DNA of 64,000 nt from Pseudomonas nitroreducens NBRC 12694. GTDB lineage: Bacteria > Pseudomonadota > Gammaproteobacteria > Pseudomonadales > Pseudomonadaceae. A program made the translations under genes and the position numbers. The stretch is from positions 62,001-126,000 of the forward strand of contig NZ_BDAI01000001.1 in the NCBI RefSeq assembly GCF_002091755.1, read 5' to 3'. The notes under the pieces are model-generated. The model saw nothing but the letters and a program-made list of their open reading frames with translations. It made no database searches and was not told the origin of the DNA. Shown here one piece after another: positions 25,444 to 33,784 of this stretch; positions within the stretch are counted from its first letter, which is position 1, and each line of letters begins with the position of its first letter.

Positions 25444-26091
25444 TCAGGCCAGCGCGGCGATGCGGGCCAGCACGCTGTCGGTGTCGGCGATCCAGCAGTA
25501 ACCCTTGATCGCTTCCAGGCAGGCCTGGTGGCGTTCGGCGGTGTGGGTGGCGCAGGCGTCTTCCACCAGGGTGACGAGGTAGCCACGGTCGGCGGCGTCG
25601 CGCACGGCCATGTCCACGCACTGGTCGGTGACCACGCCGCAGATGATCAGGTGGCGGGTATTGAGGTTGCGCAGCACGTAGTCGATGGCAGTGGAGTTGA
25701 AGACGCCCGAGGATGTCTTCGGCAGGACGATCTCGTTTTCCCGCGGCGCCAGGGCATCGATCACCTGGGCGTCCGGGCTGCCCTTGGGCAGGTGCATGTC
25801 GGAGAGCTTGTGGTCCAGCGAGCGGTCGCGGCCATCGGCGGTGAGACTCTCGATGATGGTGTGCAGCACTTCCCCGTCGACCTCGCGCATGGCCGCCAGC
25901 AGGCGCTGCTGGTTGGGTATCACGCTCGCCTCGACGCGGTCGTAGAAGTAGCGGTGCGTCTGCGGGTCGACATGGGCATCGCGGCCGGGAATGACCCAGG
26001 CGTTCTGCATGTCGACGAACAGGATGGCGGTCTGGCCGGCGGTGAACGGCAGGTCACGGGGCGAGTGGTGGGGCAAGCTGAACACGGTCAT
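25444..26091 (-). CDS. Cysteine hydrolase, isochorismatase-like
   Basis: 215 aa with a complete catalytic triad: Asp27 (FVDMQN), Lys125 (LPKTSSG) and Cys158 (GVVTDQCVD). The following AVRDAADRGYLVTLVEDACATHT is the usual family region. Members hydrolyse amides such as nicotinamide, N-carbamoylsarcosine or biuret, or isochorismate. Its place next to a glutamine-synthetase homologue points to an amidase role. It overlaps the RpiR gene by 4 bp. Confidence 0.9.
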   Translation of the reverse strand: MTVFSLPHHSPRDLPFTAGQTAILFVDMQNAWVIPGRDAHVDPQTHRYFYDRVEASVIPNQQRLLAAMREVDGEVLHTIIESLTADGRDRSLDHKLSDMHLPKGSPDAQVIDALAPRENEIVLPKTSSGVFNSTAIDYVLRNLNTRHLIICGVVTDQCVDMAVRDAADRGYLVTLVEDACATHTAERHQACLEAIKGYCWIADTDSVLARIAALA

Positions 26092-26945
26092 TCCTCAAGG
26101 ATGTGGCTGCCGAAGGCAGCTCTCAGGTGGTCGATGCCTTCCAGGCGTTCGTCGAGCTGGCCGTCCATGCGCGCTACCAGGCTGGCGATCAGCGCTTCGA
26201 CCTGGGCCATGGTCGGCACCAGGGTGTCGAAGGGCGACGGGGACTCCACCGGGGCGCTGATGATCAGGTCGGCGAACTCGCGCAACGGCGAGTCGTAGAT
26301 GTCGGTGAACAGCACCACCCGCGCGCCGCGGGCCTTGGCCGCACGGGTCACGCCCAGCGCCTGGGCCTGGTAGCGGCGGTAGTCGAACACCACCACCAGC
26401 GCCTGGCGGTCGATGTCGCCCAACTGGTCGGGCAGCGCGGCGCCGTCGTCCAGCAGCAGGCAGCCGCTGCGCAGCATGCGCAGGTGCGCCACCAGGTAGC
26501 CGGCGACGAAGCGGCTGAAGCGCCCGCCGTGGCAGAAGACACGCAGCTTGGGATCGAGCAGCCAGTCACCGAGCAGGCGCACGTCGTCGGCCTGGGTCAG
26601 GGCCAGGGTGCGCTGGATGCCTTCGCCGGCATCGCTCAGGTAATTGGACCAGACGTCATCGCGGCTCATGCCTTCGCGGCGCCCGGCGAGCAGGGTGCGC
26701 GGTGAACGCAGGCGGTCATCCACCTCGGCCATCAGGGCGTTCTGGAAGTCGCTGTAGCCTCTGAAGCCGAGCTTCTTCACCAGCCGCAGGATGCTCGGAT
26801 CGCTGACGCCGGCCTGGCGCGCGAGGCGCGACATCGGTCCGAGGCCGCTGCGCGGGTAGTCGTCGAGCAAGGCGCGCAGGACTTTGCGCTCGGCCTTGGT
26901 GAGTTCGACTTCCGGGGTGTTCAGGCGGTCTTTGAGTGTGAGCAT
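26088..26945 (-). CDS. RpiR/MurR-family regulator (HTH + SIS domain)
   Basis: 285 aa. The N-terminal HTH_6 region (LARQAGVSDPSILRLVKKLGFRGYSDFQNAL) is followed by a SIS-like domain (LRVFCHGGRFSRFVAGYLVAHL and later VVVFDYRRYQAQ). It opens an operon with isochorismatase-like, glutamine-synthetase-like and amidohydrolase-like genes and probably regulates it. RpiR proteins usually sense phosphosugars, but several control amine or amino-acid catabolism in Pseudomonas. Confidence 0.9.
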   Translation of the reverse strand: MLTLKDRLNTPEVELTKAERKVLRALLDDYPRSGLGPMSRLARQAGVSDPSILRLVKKLGFRGYSDFQNALMAEVDDRLRSPRTLLAGRREGMSRDDVWSNYLSDAGEGIQRTLALTQADDVRLLGDWLLDPKLRVFCHGGRFSRFVAGYLVAHLRMLRSGCLLLDDGAALPDQLGDIDRQALVVVFDYRRYQAQALGVTRAAKARGARVVLFTDIYDSPLREFADLIISAPVESPSPFDTLVPTMAQVEALIASLVARMDGQLDERLEGIDHLRAAFGSHILEE

Positions 26946-27144
26946 GGGTGCGCCTCTTGTTGCGGCTAATTTGTATAATGCGCTCCAGAAACTTTCAATA
27001 TCTATTTTCTGTAGTATTCACTACCAAATCTGGACACGCCCTTCGACTGCTCGACGCAGAGCCGCGCCTGCCATTTTCCGCAAAGGGAACCGCTGCGTTC
27101 GCCAGGACGTCGAACGCCTTCAAAGCCGCCAGGAATCAACCTTG
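26946..27144. promoter_or_regulatory. Divergent promoter region with TATAAT and a GTAGT-ACTAC dyad
   Basis: This 199-bp gap is AT-rich against its surroundings. TATAAT at 26974-26979 fits a plus-strand -10, although the nearest TTGTTG is closer than 17 bp. GTAGT-ATTC-ACTAC (27011-27024) is a short dyad that might be the RpiR operator. Both calls are weak. Confidence 0.35.
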
Positions 27145-27726
27145 ATGAACGAGCTGGAAAAAGCTGCCGCCGGGCTGCTCTACGACGCCAATCACGACTC
27201 GCAGGTGCTACGCCAGCGTGCCGAGGCCAAGGCGAAACTCTTCGACTTCAACCACAGCCACCCGGATGACCGCGAGCGTCGCGAGGCGATTCTCACAGGG
27301 CTGTTTGGCAGCATTGGCGAAGGCTTCGTCATCGAAGGCCCGTTGCACTGCGACTACGGCTTCAACATCGAGATCGGCGCGCGCTTCTACGCCAACGTCA
27401 ACCTGGTGATCCTCGATGGCGCGAAGGTCAGCATCGGCAATGACGTGTTCATCGCGCCCAACGTCGGCATCTACACCGCCGGCCACCCGCTGGACGCCGA
27501 GCGGCGCAACCAGGGCCTGGAGTACGCGCACCCGGTGAGCATTGGCGACAACGTGTGGATCGGCGCGGGGGTGAACATCCTGCCCGGCGTGAACATCGGC
27601 GCGAACAGCGTGATCGGCGCTGGCGCCGTGGTGGTGGGCGACATTCCCGAAGGCGTGCTGGCAGCCGGCAATCCGGCGCACGTGATTCGCCCGATCACCG
27701 AGGCCGACCGCCAGCGCTACCGCTGA
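27145..27726 (+). CDS. Sugar O-acetyltransferase (maltose/galactoside acetyltransferase type)
   Basis: 193 aa from the ATG at 27145, after an AGGAATC site. The N-terminal Mac region (EKAAAGLLYDANHDSQVLRQR) is followed by left-handed beta-helix hexapeptide repeats, with catalytic His in YTAGHPLDAERR and the loop SIGDNVWIGAGVNILPGVNI. It transfers acetyl from acetyl-CoA to a sugar hydroxyl, giving a detoxified or exported product. Its role beside the RpiR operon is unclear. Confidence 0.92.
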   Translation: MNELEKAAAGLLYDANHDSQVLRQRAEAKAKLFDFNHSHPDDRERREAILTGLFGSIGEGFVIEGPLHCDYGFNIEIGARFYANVNLVILDGAKVSIGNDVFIAPNVGIYTAGHPLDAERRNQGLEYAHPVSIGDNVWIGAGVNILPGVNIGANSVIGAGAVVVGDIPEGVLAAGNPAHVIRPITEADRQRYR

Positions 27727-27755
27727 CGGCGACAGCCAGGGTGCGCGGCGCTCCC

Positions 27756-28010
27756 TCAGGCGTCGTGGTCGAGGCGCACGACCCAGCGCTCCGCCGCATC
27801 GTGGGACGCCTGGAACGCCTCTTCGTGGGATTCCCACGGGCCGACCACCACGTCCAGCGGCGAGACGCCAGCGGGAACCTTCGCCAACGACAGCAGCACT
27901 TCGCCCACCTTGCCGGGGGCAATGTAGCGCGGCGACATCAACACGGCGACGCCCGTGGAAGTCAGGTATTCACTGGGTGCCATGAATTCCGGCTCGACTG
28001 ACTGCTGCAT
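27756..28010 (-). CDS. Small uncharacterised protein (84 aa)
   Basis: 84 aa from the ATG at 28010, preceded by a strong GGGGAGAA site; the longer in-frame reading starts in poor sequence. The protein is mixed alpha/beta in look (TSTGVAVLMSPRYIAPGKVGEVLLSL...) and has no Cys and no membrane helix. It ends in an acidic-basic tail. I do not recognise its family. It lies 153 bp beyond the MFS gene stop on the same strand, so it may have its own promoter. Confidence 0.7.
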   Translation of the reverse strand: MQQSVEPEFMAPSEYLTSTGVAVLMSPRYIAPGKVGEVLLSLAKVPAGVSPLDVVVGPWESHEEAFQASHDAAERWVVRLDHDA

Positions 28011-28163
28011 GCGGTTCTCCCCTTGGCCACGGATGGCCCGTTCTGCGCTGAGTGGCGGAGACGAGGCGCACAACGCGCACTCTCCCTGATTCCTGACCCG
28101 GCCGGGCGAACCACAGTTCCGGCAACCACCGCCCTCATCCGCGCCAGCGGACAAACGGCCGTT

Positions 28164-29696
28164 TCAAGCGGGCACCGGCTCGTGGACCGGCATCGGCCGA
28201 CCGAGCAACGTGCCAACCATCACGGCAAACACCAGCGCCGCGATGCCCGCCACCAGCAGCACACTCTCGAACCCGCCGATAAAGGCCTGGCGCACAACGG
28301 GTGCCAACGCATCGCGCAGTGCCGGGTCAACCACCGACAGCGCAGCACTGAAATCGCCAGCCGCCGCACGGATCGCCATCTCGGTGGCCTTGTCCAGTTG
28401 CGCGGGCGCCGCCGTTGCCAGCACATCTCGCAGCAACTGGGCGCTGCGTGCGGACAGCACGCCACCGAGAATGCCGATGGCCAGCACGATGGCGGCGAAG
28501 CGCGTCGTGGTGCTCAGGCCCGAGGCCATGCCGGTGCGCTCACGGGGCACGCAGGCCATGATGTTCTTCTGCGTATCGCCGTTGAGCAGCCCGGCGCCGG
28601 CCCCCAGCACCAGGCTGGCCAGGGCGAACGGCAAGTACTCCCCCTGCCCGGCCGCCAGTGCGCAAAGCAGGTTGCCCGCGCCGACCAGCAGCAGGCCCAG
28701 GGCGAAGACCTGCGCCGGACTGAAGCGGCTGTTCAGGCGCATGCCCAGGCGCGGGGTCAGCAGCATGGCGACGGCGAAGGGCAGCATCCCGGCACCGGCC
28801 GCGACAGCGGAGAGCTGCAGGCCGTTCTGCAGGTACAGCGGCAGCAGCGTCATCATCACCTGGGCGCAGGCGGCATAGGCGAACATGCCGAGCAAGGCGC
28901 CGATGAAGCGCCCGCTGCGCATCAGCCGCAGATCGATCATCGGCCGCGCCTGGCTGCGCTCCACCATCACGAACAGGCCCAGCAGGCCGGCGCTGAGCAG
29001 CAGGCGCGCGAGGGTCGGCGGGCTGTCCCAACCGATGCGGTTGGCGTCGATCAACGCCCAGATCAGGTAACCCAGGCCACCGGCAAAGGTCAGGCTACCG
29101 AGCGGGTCGAGGCGCGCGGCGGCACTGTCGCGGGATTCCTCGATGCTGCGCAGCGCCATGCCCCCGAGCAGTGCTACCAGCGGCAGGTTCAGGTAGAAGA
29201 TCCAGCGCCAGCCCAGGGTGGCGGAGATCACCCCGCCCAGCAGCGGCGCAAAGGTGATGGTGGCGCCCATGCATGCGCCCCAGAAGGCCCAGGCCCGCAG
29301 GCGCTCTTCGGGCTCGTGGAAGCGGTGGCCGATGGCGGCCAGCGCCGACGTCAGCAGCAGGGCCGCGCCAACGCCCTTGGCGGCACGGGCAATGTCCAGG
29401 AGCTGCAGGCTCGGCGCGGCCCCGCAGGCCAGCGAGGCCGCGCCGAACAGCACCAGCCCGAGCAGCAGCATGCGCCGCCGGCCGAAGCGGTCGGCCAGGC
29501 TGCCGGCCGGCAACAGGCAGGCGGCGAAGGCCAGCAGGTAAGCGCTGACCACCCACTCGATGTCGGCAAAAGAACCCGACAGGTCGCGGGCGATACTGGG
29601 CAGCGAGACGGCAACGATGTTGGTGTCGAGGATGATCAGCGAGCACACTGCCGAGGCGGTCAGCAGGGTGAAGCGAGCGGAGGGACGTTCAGACAT
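28164..29696 (-). CDS. MFS drug:H+ antiporter-2 (DHA2, EmrB/QacA-type) transporter
   Basis: 510 aa from the ATG at 29696. About 14 hydrophobic helices are visible. The first helix has the DHA motif LDTNIVAVSLPSIA, and GSLADRFGRRRMLLLGL is motif A. Proton-driven efflux of drugs or metabolites from the inner membrane is expected. It faces a LysR gene across 140 bp. No EmrA-type adaptor is next to it. Confidence 0.9.
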   Translation of the reverse strand: MSERPSARFTLLTASAVCSLIILDTNIVAVSLPSIARDLSGSFADIEWVVSAYLLAFAACLLPAGSLADRFGRRRMLLLGLVLFGAASLACGAAPSLQLLDIARAAKGVGAALLLTSALAAIGHRFHEPEERLRAWAFWGACMGATITFAPLLGGVISATLGWRWIFYLNLPLVALLGGMALRSIEESRDSAAARLDPLGSLTFAGGLGYLIWALIDANRIGWDSPPTLARLLLSAGLLGLFVMVERSQARPMIDLRLMRSGRFIGALLGMFAYAACAQVMMTLLPLYLQNGLQLSAVAAGAGMLPFAVAMLLTPRLGMRLNSRFSPAQVFALGLLLVGAGNLLCALAAGQGEYLPFALASLVLGAGAGLLNGDTQKNIMACVPRERTGMASGLSTTTRFAAIVLAIGILGGVLSARSAQLLRDVLATAAPAQLDKATEMAIRAAAGDFSAALSVVDPALRDALAPVVRQAFIGGFESVLLVAGIAALVFAVMVGTLLGRPMPVHEPVPA

Positions 29697-29836
29697 GGCA
29701 AGGCTTCCGGCGGCGGCCGCGCAGCCGTTCTTTGCTCTGACGCTTGCGGCCTTGTAGTGTTGCCCCACGGTAACGCCCACGCGCGCCGGGCTTGTTAGCC
29801 ATGGCGGCCTTCGTCATTAGCCTGCGACTAACGAAC

Positions 29837-30727
29837 ATGGAAATCCGCCATTTCCGCTACTTCCTCAGTGTCGCCCGCCACGGCCACTTCACCCGTGCGG
29901 CCGAACAGCTGGGCATCGCCCCGCCAACCCTCAGCCGACAGATCCAGGACATGGAGAAGGAACTGGGCGTGCTGCTGTTCCAGCGCAGCCAACGCGAGGT
30001 GCGCCTGACCGCTGCGGGCGAGGCGCTGCTGGGTGAAGCCGAACTGGCGGTGCTCCAGTTCGATGCGGCGCAACTCGGCGCGCAGCGCGCCGGCCGGGGT
30101 GAAACCGGGCATCTGCGCGTGGGCTACGTGGCCTCGGCGGCCTATTCCGGCGTACTGCAGCAGCATGTCGAGCAGTTCACCCGTACCTCGCCGGGCGTGG
30201 ATCTCGACATCAGCGAAGCGCCCATGGCGCAATTGCCGGCGCAACTACACGACGGGGTCCTCGACCTCGCCTACGTACGCTCGCCGATGAACCTGCCAGA
30301 GGAGCTGGAATCCGTCGCGCTGCTGGAGGAAAACTTCGTCCTCGCCCTGCCCGCCGCCTCGCGCCTCAACGAACTGCCGGAGATTCGCGCCGCCCGCCTG
30401 AGCGACGAAACCTTCATCCTGCCCGAACAGATCTCCGGCACCCTGGAGGTCGCCAGCGCCGGAGGCTTCTCTCCGCGCCTCGGCCAGCAGCCCGGCAGCC
30501 TGGTCGCGGTGATTGCGCTGGTCTCGCTCGGCCGCGGCATCGCCATCGTCCCCGAGTCGGTGGTGCGCCGCGTGCAGCTGCCACGGGTCAACTACCGCGC
30601 TCTCGCCGATTGCCAGCCTCGCTCGTGGTTGTCGCTGCTGCACCGGCGTTTCGAGAAATCACCAGTGGCCCGACGCTACATCGAGCAGGTCCGGGCTCAG
30701 TCCGCCGACCAGACCGCCAGCTCGTAG
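29837..30727 (+). CDS. LysR-family regulator
   Basis: 296 aa from the ATG at 29837 (MEIRHFRYFLSVARHGHFTRAAEQLG), the usual start for this subgroup; in-frame upstream ATGs at 29792 and 29801 are less likely. The HTH continues IAPPTLSRQIQDMEKELG, and the effector domain is full length. It diverges from the MFS exporter, its probable target. Its last 31 bp overlap the convergent VOC gene. Confidence 0.9.
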   Translation: MEIRHFRYFLSVARHGHFTRAAEQLGIAPPTLSRQIQDMEKELGVLLFQRSQREVRLTAAGEALLGEAELAVLQFDAAQLGAQRAGRGETGHLRVGYVASAAYSGVLQQHVEQFTRTSPGVDLDISEAPMAQLPAQLHDGVLDLAYVRSPMNLPEELESVALLEENFVLALPAASRLNELPEIRAARLSDETFILPEQISGTLEVASAGGFSPRLGQQPGSLVAVIALVSLGRGIAIVPESVVRRVQLPRVNYRALADCQPRSWLSLLHRRFEKSPVARRYIEQVRAQSADQTASS

Positions 30728-31050
30728 CCGTCCGGGTCGATGAAATGGAAGCGCCGGCCACCAGGGAACGCAAACGTGGCGCGGCTGATGGTGGCGCCGG
30801 CGGCCTCCAGGCGGGCCTGGGCCTGCACCAGGTCATCGGCGTAGAGAATGACCAGCGGGCCGCCGGGGCGCACCGGCTCACCGCTGGTGAAGCCGCCGGT
30901 GAGACGTCCGTCGCTGAATTCGCTGTAGGTCGGGCCGTAGTCGGTGAAGGTCCAGCCGAAGGCGCTGCCGTAGAAGGCCTTGCTGCGCCCGATATCGCTG
31001 ACGTTGAACTCGATGTTGTCGATCTGACGGTCGTTTCCACGGATACCCAT
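30697..31050 (-). CDS. VOC (glyoxalase/bleomycin-resistance) family protein
   Basis: 117 aa from the ATG at 31050, five bases after AGGAGG; an earlier ATG at 31071 lacks such a site. A single VOC module is seen: IDNIEFNVSDIGRSKAFYGS at the start and FHFIDPDGYELAVWS at the end, with a metal-ligand-like His and Glu. These dimeric folds bind metals and small electrophiles or antibiotics. The activity is unknown. Its 3' end overlaps the LysR gene on the other strand. Confidence 0.88.
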   Translation of the reverse strand: MGIRGNDRQIDNIEFNVSDIGRSKAFYGSAFGWTFTDYGPTYSEFSDGRLTGGFTSGEPVRPGGPLVILYADDLVQAQARLEAAGATISRATFAFPGGRRFHFIDPDGYELAVWSAD

Positions 31051-31193
31051 AGTCGCCTCCTGGCAAGTCATGACCGCCTGATCCTACGGCAAACTCCATA
31101 ATGTAGAGCAGGTTGCGCCAGTCAGCCGCAGCGTCGTTGGCCATTTTGCGCGGATTGACGAATAATCATCGCAACCCAGCCAAACCCGTCACC

Positions 31194-31970
31194 ATGCTCA
31201 ACATTCCCCTCGCCAGCGTCGACGACGTCGACCGCACCGTACTCGCCATCGGTACCGACTACCCGCTCGGCACCCTGCTCCAGCCGCACTCCCATCGGCG
31301 CGCGCAGTTCCTCTATGGCATGAGCAGCCTGATGGAGGTGGAGACCGAGGACGGCGCCTGGGTAATCCCGCCCTACAGCGGTGTGTGGATTCCCGCCGGC
31401 AAGCGCCACCGGGTGCTGATGCGCGGGGTCAGCACCCGCAGCCTGTACATCGAGCCGCGGGTGCCGGTGCGCGACACGCTGCTGTGCCAGGCGCTGACCG
31501 TTTCGCCGCTGCTGCACGAGCTGCTGCTGGCCAGTGTCGAGGTGCCGGCGCTGCACGACGAGGATGGCCGCGATGGCGACCTCCTGCGCCTGCTGCTGCA
31601 TGAGCTGCGCCAGGCTCCGAGCCTGCCGCTGTTCGCCCCGCTGCCGGCTCACCCACGCCTGGCCGAGCTGTGCCGCGACTTCCTGCGGGCGCCGCACATT
31701 GGCGTTACGGCGGACGCCTGGGCCGCCGAACTGCACTGCAGCACGCGCACCTTCAGCCGCCTGTTCCGCCAGCAGACGGGCCTCTCCTTCGGCGCCTGGC
31801 GCCAGCAGGCCTGCCTGCTCGCCGCCGTCACCCGCCTCTCCGCGGGCACGCCGGTTACGCGCGTGGCCCTGGAGCTGGGCTACGACAGCCCGAGTGCCTT
31901 TTCCAGCATGTTCCGCCGCAGCCTCGGGGTGGCGCCCAGCAGTTACCAGGCCGCCGCGGACAGCGCCTAG
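31194..31970 (+). CDS. AraC-family regulator with N-terminal cupin
   Basis: 258 aa from the ATG at 31194. The cupin region holds LQPHSHRRAQFLYG and GVWIPAGKRHRV. The C-terminal double HTH has LHCSTRTFSRLFRQQTGLSFGAWR and VALELGYDSPSAFSSMFRRSLGVAPSSY, the standard AraC signature. It faces the VOC gene across 143 bp and may regulate it. Confidence 0.9.
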   Translation: MLNIPLASVDDVDRTVLAIGTDYPLGTLLQPHSHRRAQFLYGMSSLMEVETEDGAWVIPPYSGVWIPAGKRHRVLMRGVSTRSLYIEPRVPVRDTLLCQALTVSPLLHELLLASVEVPALHDEDGRDGDLLRLLLHELRQAPSLPLFAPLPAHPRLAELCRDFLRAPHIGVTADAWAAELHCSTRTFSRLFRQQTGLSFGAWRQQACLLAAVTRLSAGTPVTRVALELGYDSPSAFSSMFRRSLGVAPSSYQAAADSA

Positions 31971-32204
31971 GAGCACCGGCGCGACTGCCCCCGCGCCGCC
32001 GGGGGGCAGATCGGAGTCATCCGTGGGGCGGCTCATGCGGCAAGGGAGGATTCGCCGGCGGCGCGCTGGATAGATCGGATACCCGTGCCGACTGAGACAC
32101 TGGACGCGGCCCGGCACGCCATGCTCAGTGCGCCGGCCGCCTGGCATGGCGTCCAGGGGATGACACTACGCTATCGGCCCCCACCTCGAACACAAGGATG
32201 TGCG

Positions 32205-33722
32205 ATGGAACGAACCTGCCTGAAGTGCGGGCATCAGCATCAGTTCAACGATGCACTGCCCAGCGATGCCTGCCCCCAGTGCGGGGCCATCTACGCCAAG
32301 GTCGAAGCAGCCCGGCGACTGGCCGACTCGCCCCCGGCGCAGGCGCCCGTCAACCCTGCCGCGGCAAGCAGCCGGCTGGATGTCTGGCATTGGACACTGC
32401 TGGCGACGTGCGTCCTGCTGGCCATCTCGACAACGCTGCTGGGCTCCCTGCTCTTCCAGGAGCTGCGCCTGAACCGCGTGCTGTTGAGCCAGCGGGAGGT
32501 GAAACCCGCGGAGCCGATCCGCAATCCGCCTGCGGCGATTGCAGCGGCCAGCCTGGACGAGCGGCCGCCGGCCCCCATGAGCAGCGCACAGCCGCCGGCC
32601 AGCCTGGCCGAAGGCGCCGAAGTGATGGTGGTTTCAGGCTACGAGGCGGAAGGCAAGGCGCGTCAGGGCACGGCGGTTCAGGTCAGCATCGACCGCCCCG
32701 GCAAGTCGGTGCTGCTGGTTCTCGCCAGTTACGAAAGGATCGTGTGGCAGGTCAGTGCCAGCGAGGCTACGCAGGTCAGGGCGATTCTCGTGTCGGGCTA
32801 CGATCGCCCCCGAGTGGAAACGCCACTGACCGCTCCGGTGTACCAGACCAAACTTCCCTATAGCTACGAAAAGGACAGCGGAACCTTTGTCGCCCTGCTG
32901 AAGGGTTTGAAATCGCTGTTCGGCGTGGAAAAGGTCGACGCGTTCCGCGGACAGTATTCACTGCCCGAACGGGTCGTCATCGATCAGCCGGATCCGCCGC
33001 AGAGCGATCTCACCCTGCAGGGCGAGCAACCCCAGGCGCCGCTGAAGAGCATGGAGTTCCAGCTCAGCGACAAGACTTTCGCCATGGTTCCCTGGTCTCT
33101 CGGAGGCCCCGTCGGCACCGCGCCACCAGCCCCCCTGGCCTCGCCGGGCGCCATTCTGGTGCCCGGGGACGGGCGTATCTACCGGATCGCCAGCCACGCT
33201 TTCGAGATCGTGGAGCCGGCCACCGGCAAGGTGACGCCGCTGGAGCTGCCCGACAATTTTCCGCGCCTGTCGTGGCCCACGGACGTGACCTACGACAGCA
33301 AGCGCCACCTGGTGGTCCTCGCTTCGCTGGGCGGCGAGGGCTACCTGTACCGCTACGCTGTCGACGAGGGGCGCTGGCAGGACTTCCGCTCGCTGGACAA
33401 TATAGACATCAATGCCCTCGCTTACGACGAGCAGGCTGACCGATTCGCAGCCTGGACTTCCGAGGGAGGCCTGCTGTTCCTGGCGGGCGACGGCACCCCG
33501 CTCAATACCCGCCGGCTCGCCGACCGCCTGCCGGGCTACAACCGACTCTATGACACCGGGAACTCCCGGCCTCCGAGGCTGCAGGTGGTCCCCCAGGGAG
33601 ATCGCATCGCCCTGCTCCGCACCTCCGGCGATTCGGTGCAGATGATCTGGTACTACGACGTCCCGATGGACCTGGTCCAGCTCACCTACAAGAAGGATGC
33701 AGCAGCCGGCGCTCAGCCCTAG
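32205..33722 (+). CDS. Membrane-anchored protein: zinc ribbon, one TM helix, beta-propeller-like C-terminus
   Basis: 505 aa from the ATG at 32205, after an AAGGATG site. The N-terminus has CLKCGH and CPQCGA, a four-Cys zinc ribbon. One helix (TLLATCVLLAISTTLLGSLL, about residues 64-85) follows, then a Pro/Ala linker and a large beta-rich domain. Repeats such as GRIYRIASHAFEIVEPATGKV and GEGYLYRYAVDEGRW look like propeller blades. The likely layout is ribbon inside, propeller in the periplasm. I do not recognise a function. Upstream is a 234-bp gap with no clear gene. Confidence 0.75.
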   Translation: MERTCLKCGHQHQFNDALPSDACPQCGAIYAKVEAARRLADSPPAQAPVNPAAASSRLDVWHWTLLATCVLLAISTTLLGSLLFQELRLNRVLLSQREVKPAEPIRNPPAAIAAASLDERPPAPMSSAQPPASLAEGAEVMVVSGYEAEGKARQGTAVQVSIDRPGKSVLLVLASYERIVWQVSASEATQVRAILVSGYDRPRVETPLTAPVYQTKLPYSYEKDSGTFVALLKGLKSLFGVEKVDAFRGQYSLPERVVIDQPDPPQSDLTLQGEQPQAPLKSMEFQLSDKTFAMVPWSLGGPVGTAPPAPLASPGAILVPGDGRIYRIASHAFEIVEPATGKVTPLELPDNFPRLSWPTDVTYDSKRHLVVLASLGGEGYLYRYAVDEGRWQDFRSLDNIDINALAYDEQADRFAAWTSEGGLLFLAGDGTPLNTRRLADRLPGYNRLYDTGNSRPPRLQVVPQGDRIALLRTSGDSVQMIWYYDVPMDLVQLTYKKDAAAGAQP

Positions 33723-33784
33723 CTTCCCGTCACGCCCAGTGTTCCGCCGCCTGGCGGAACAGCTGCAGCGAGCGGGCGGATGAG

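Noticed and set aside
24118..26298. Plus-strand ORF of 726 codons
   Set aside because: Antisense to the glutamine-synthetase-like and isochorismatase-like genes.
28023..29798. Plus-strand ORF of 591 codons
   Set aside because: Antisense to the MFS exporter; His/Gln/Arg-rich shadow.
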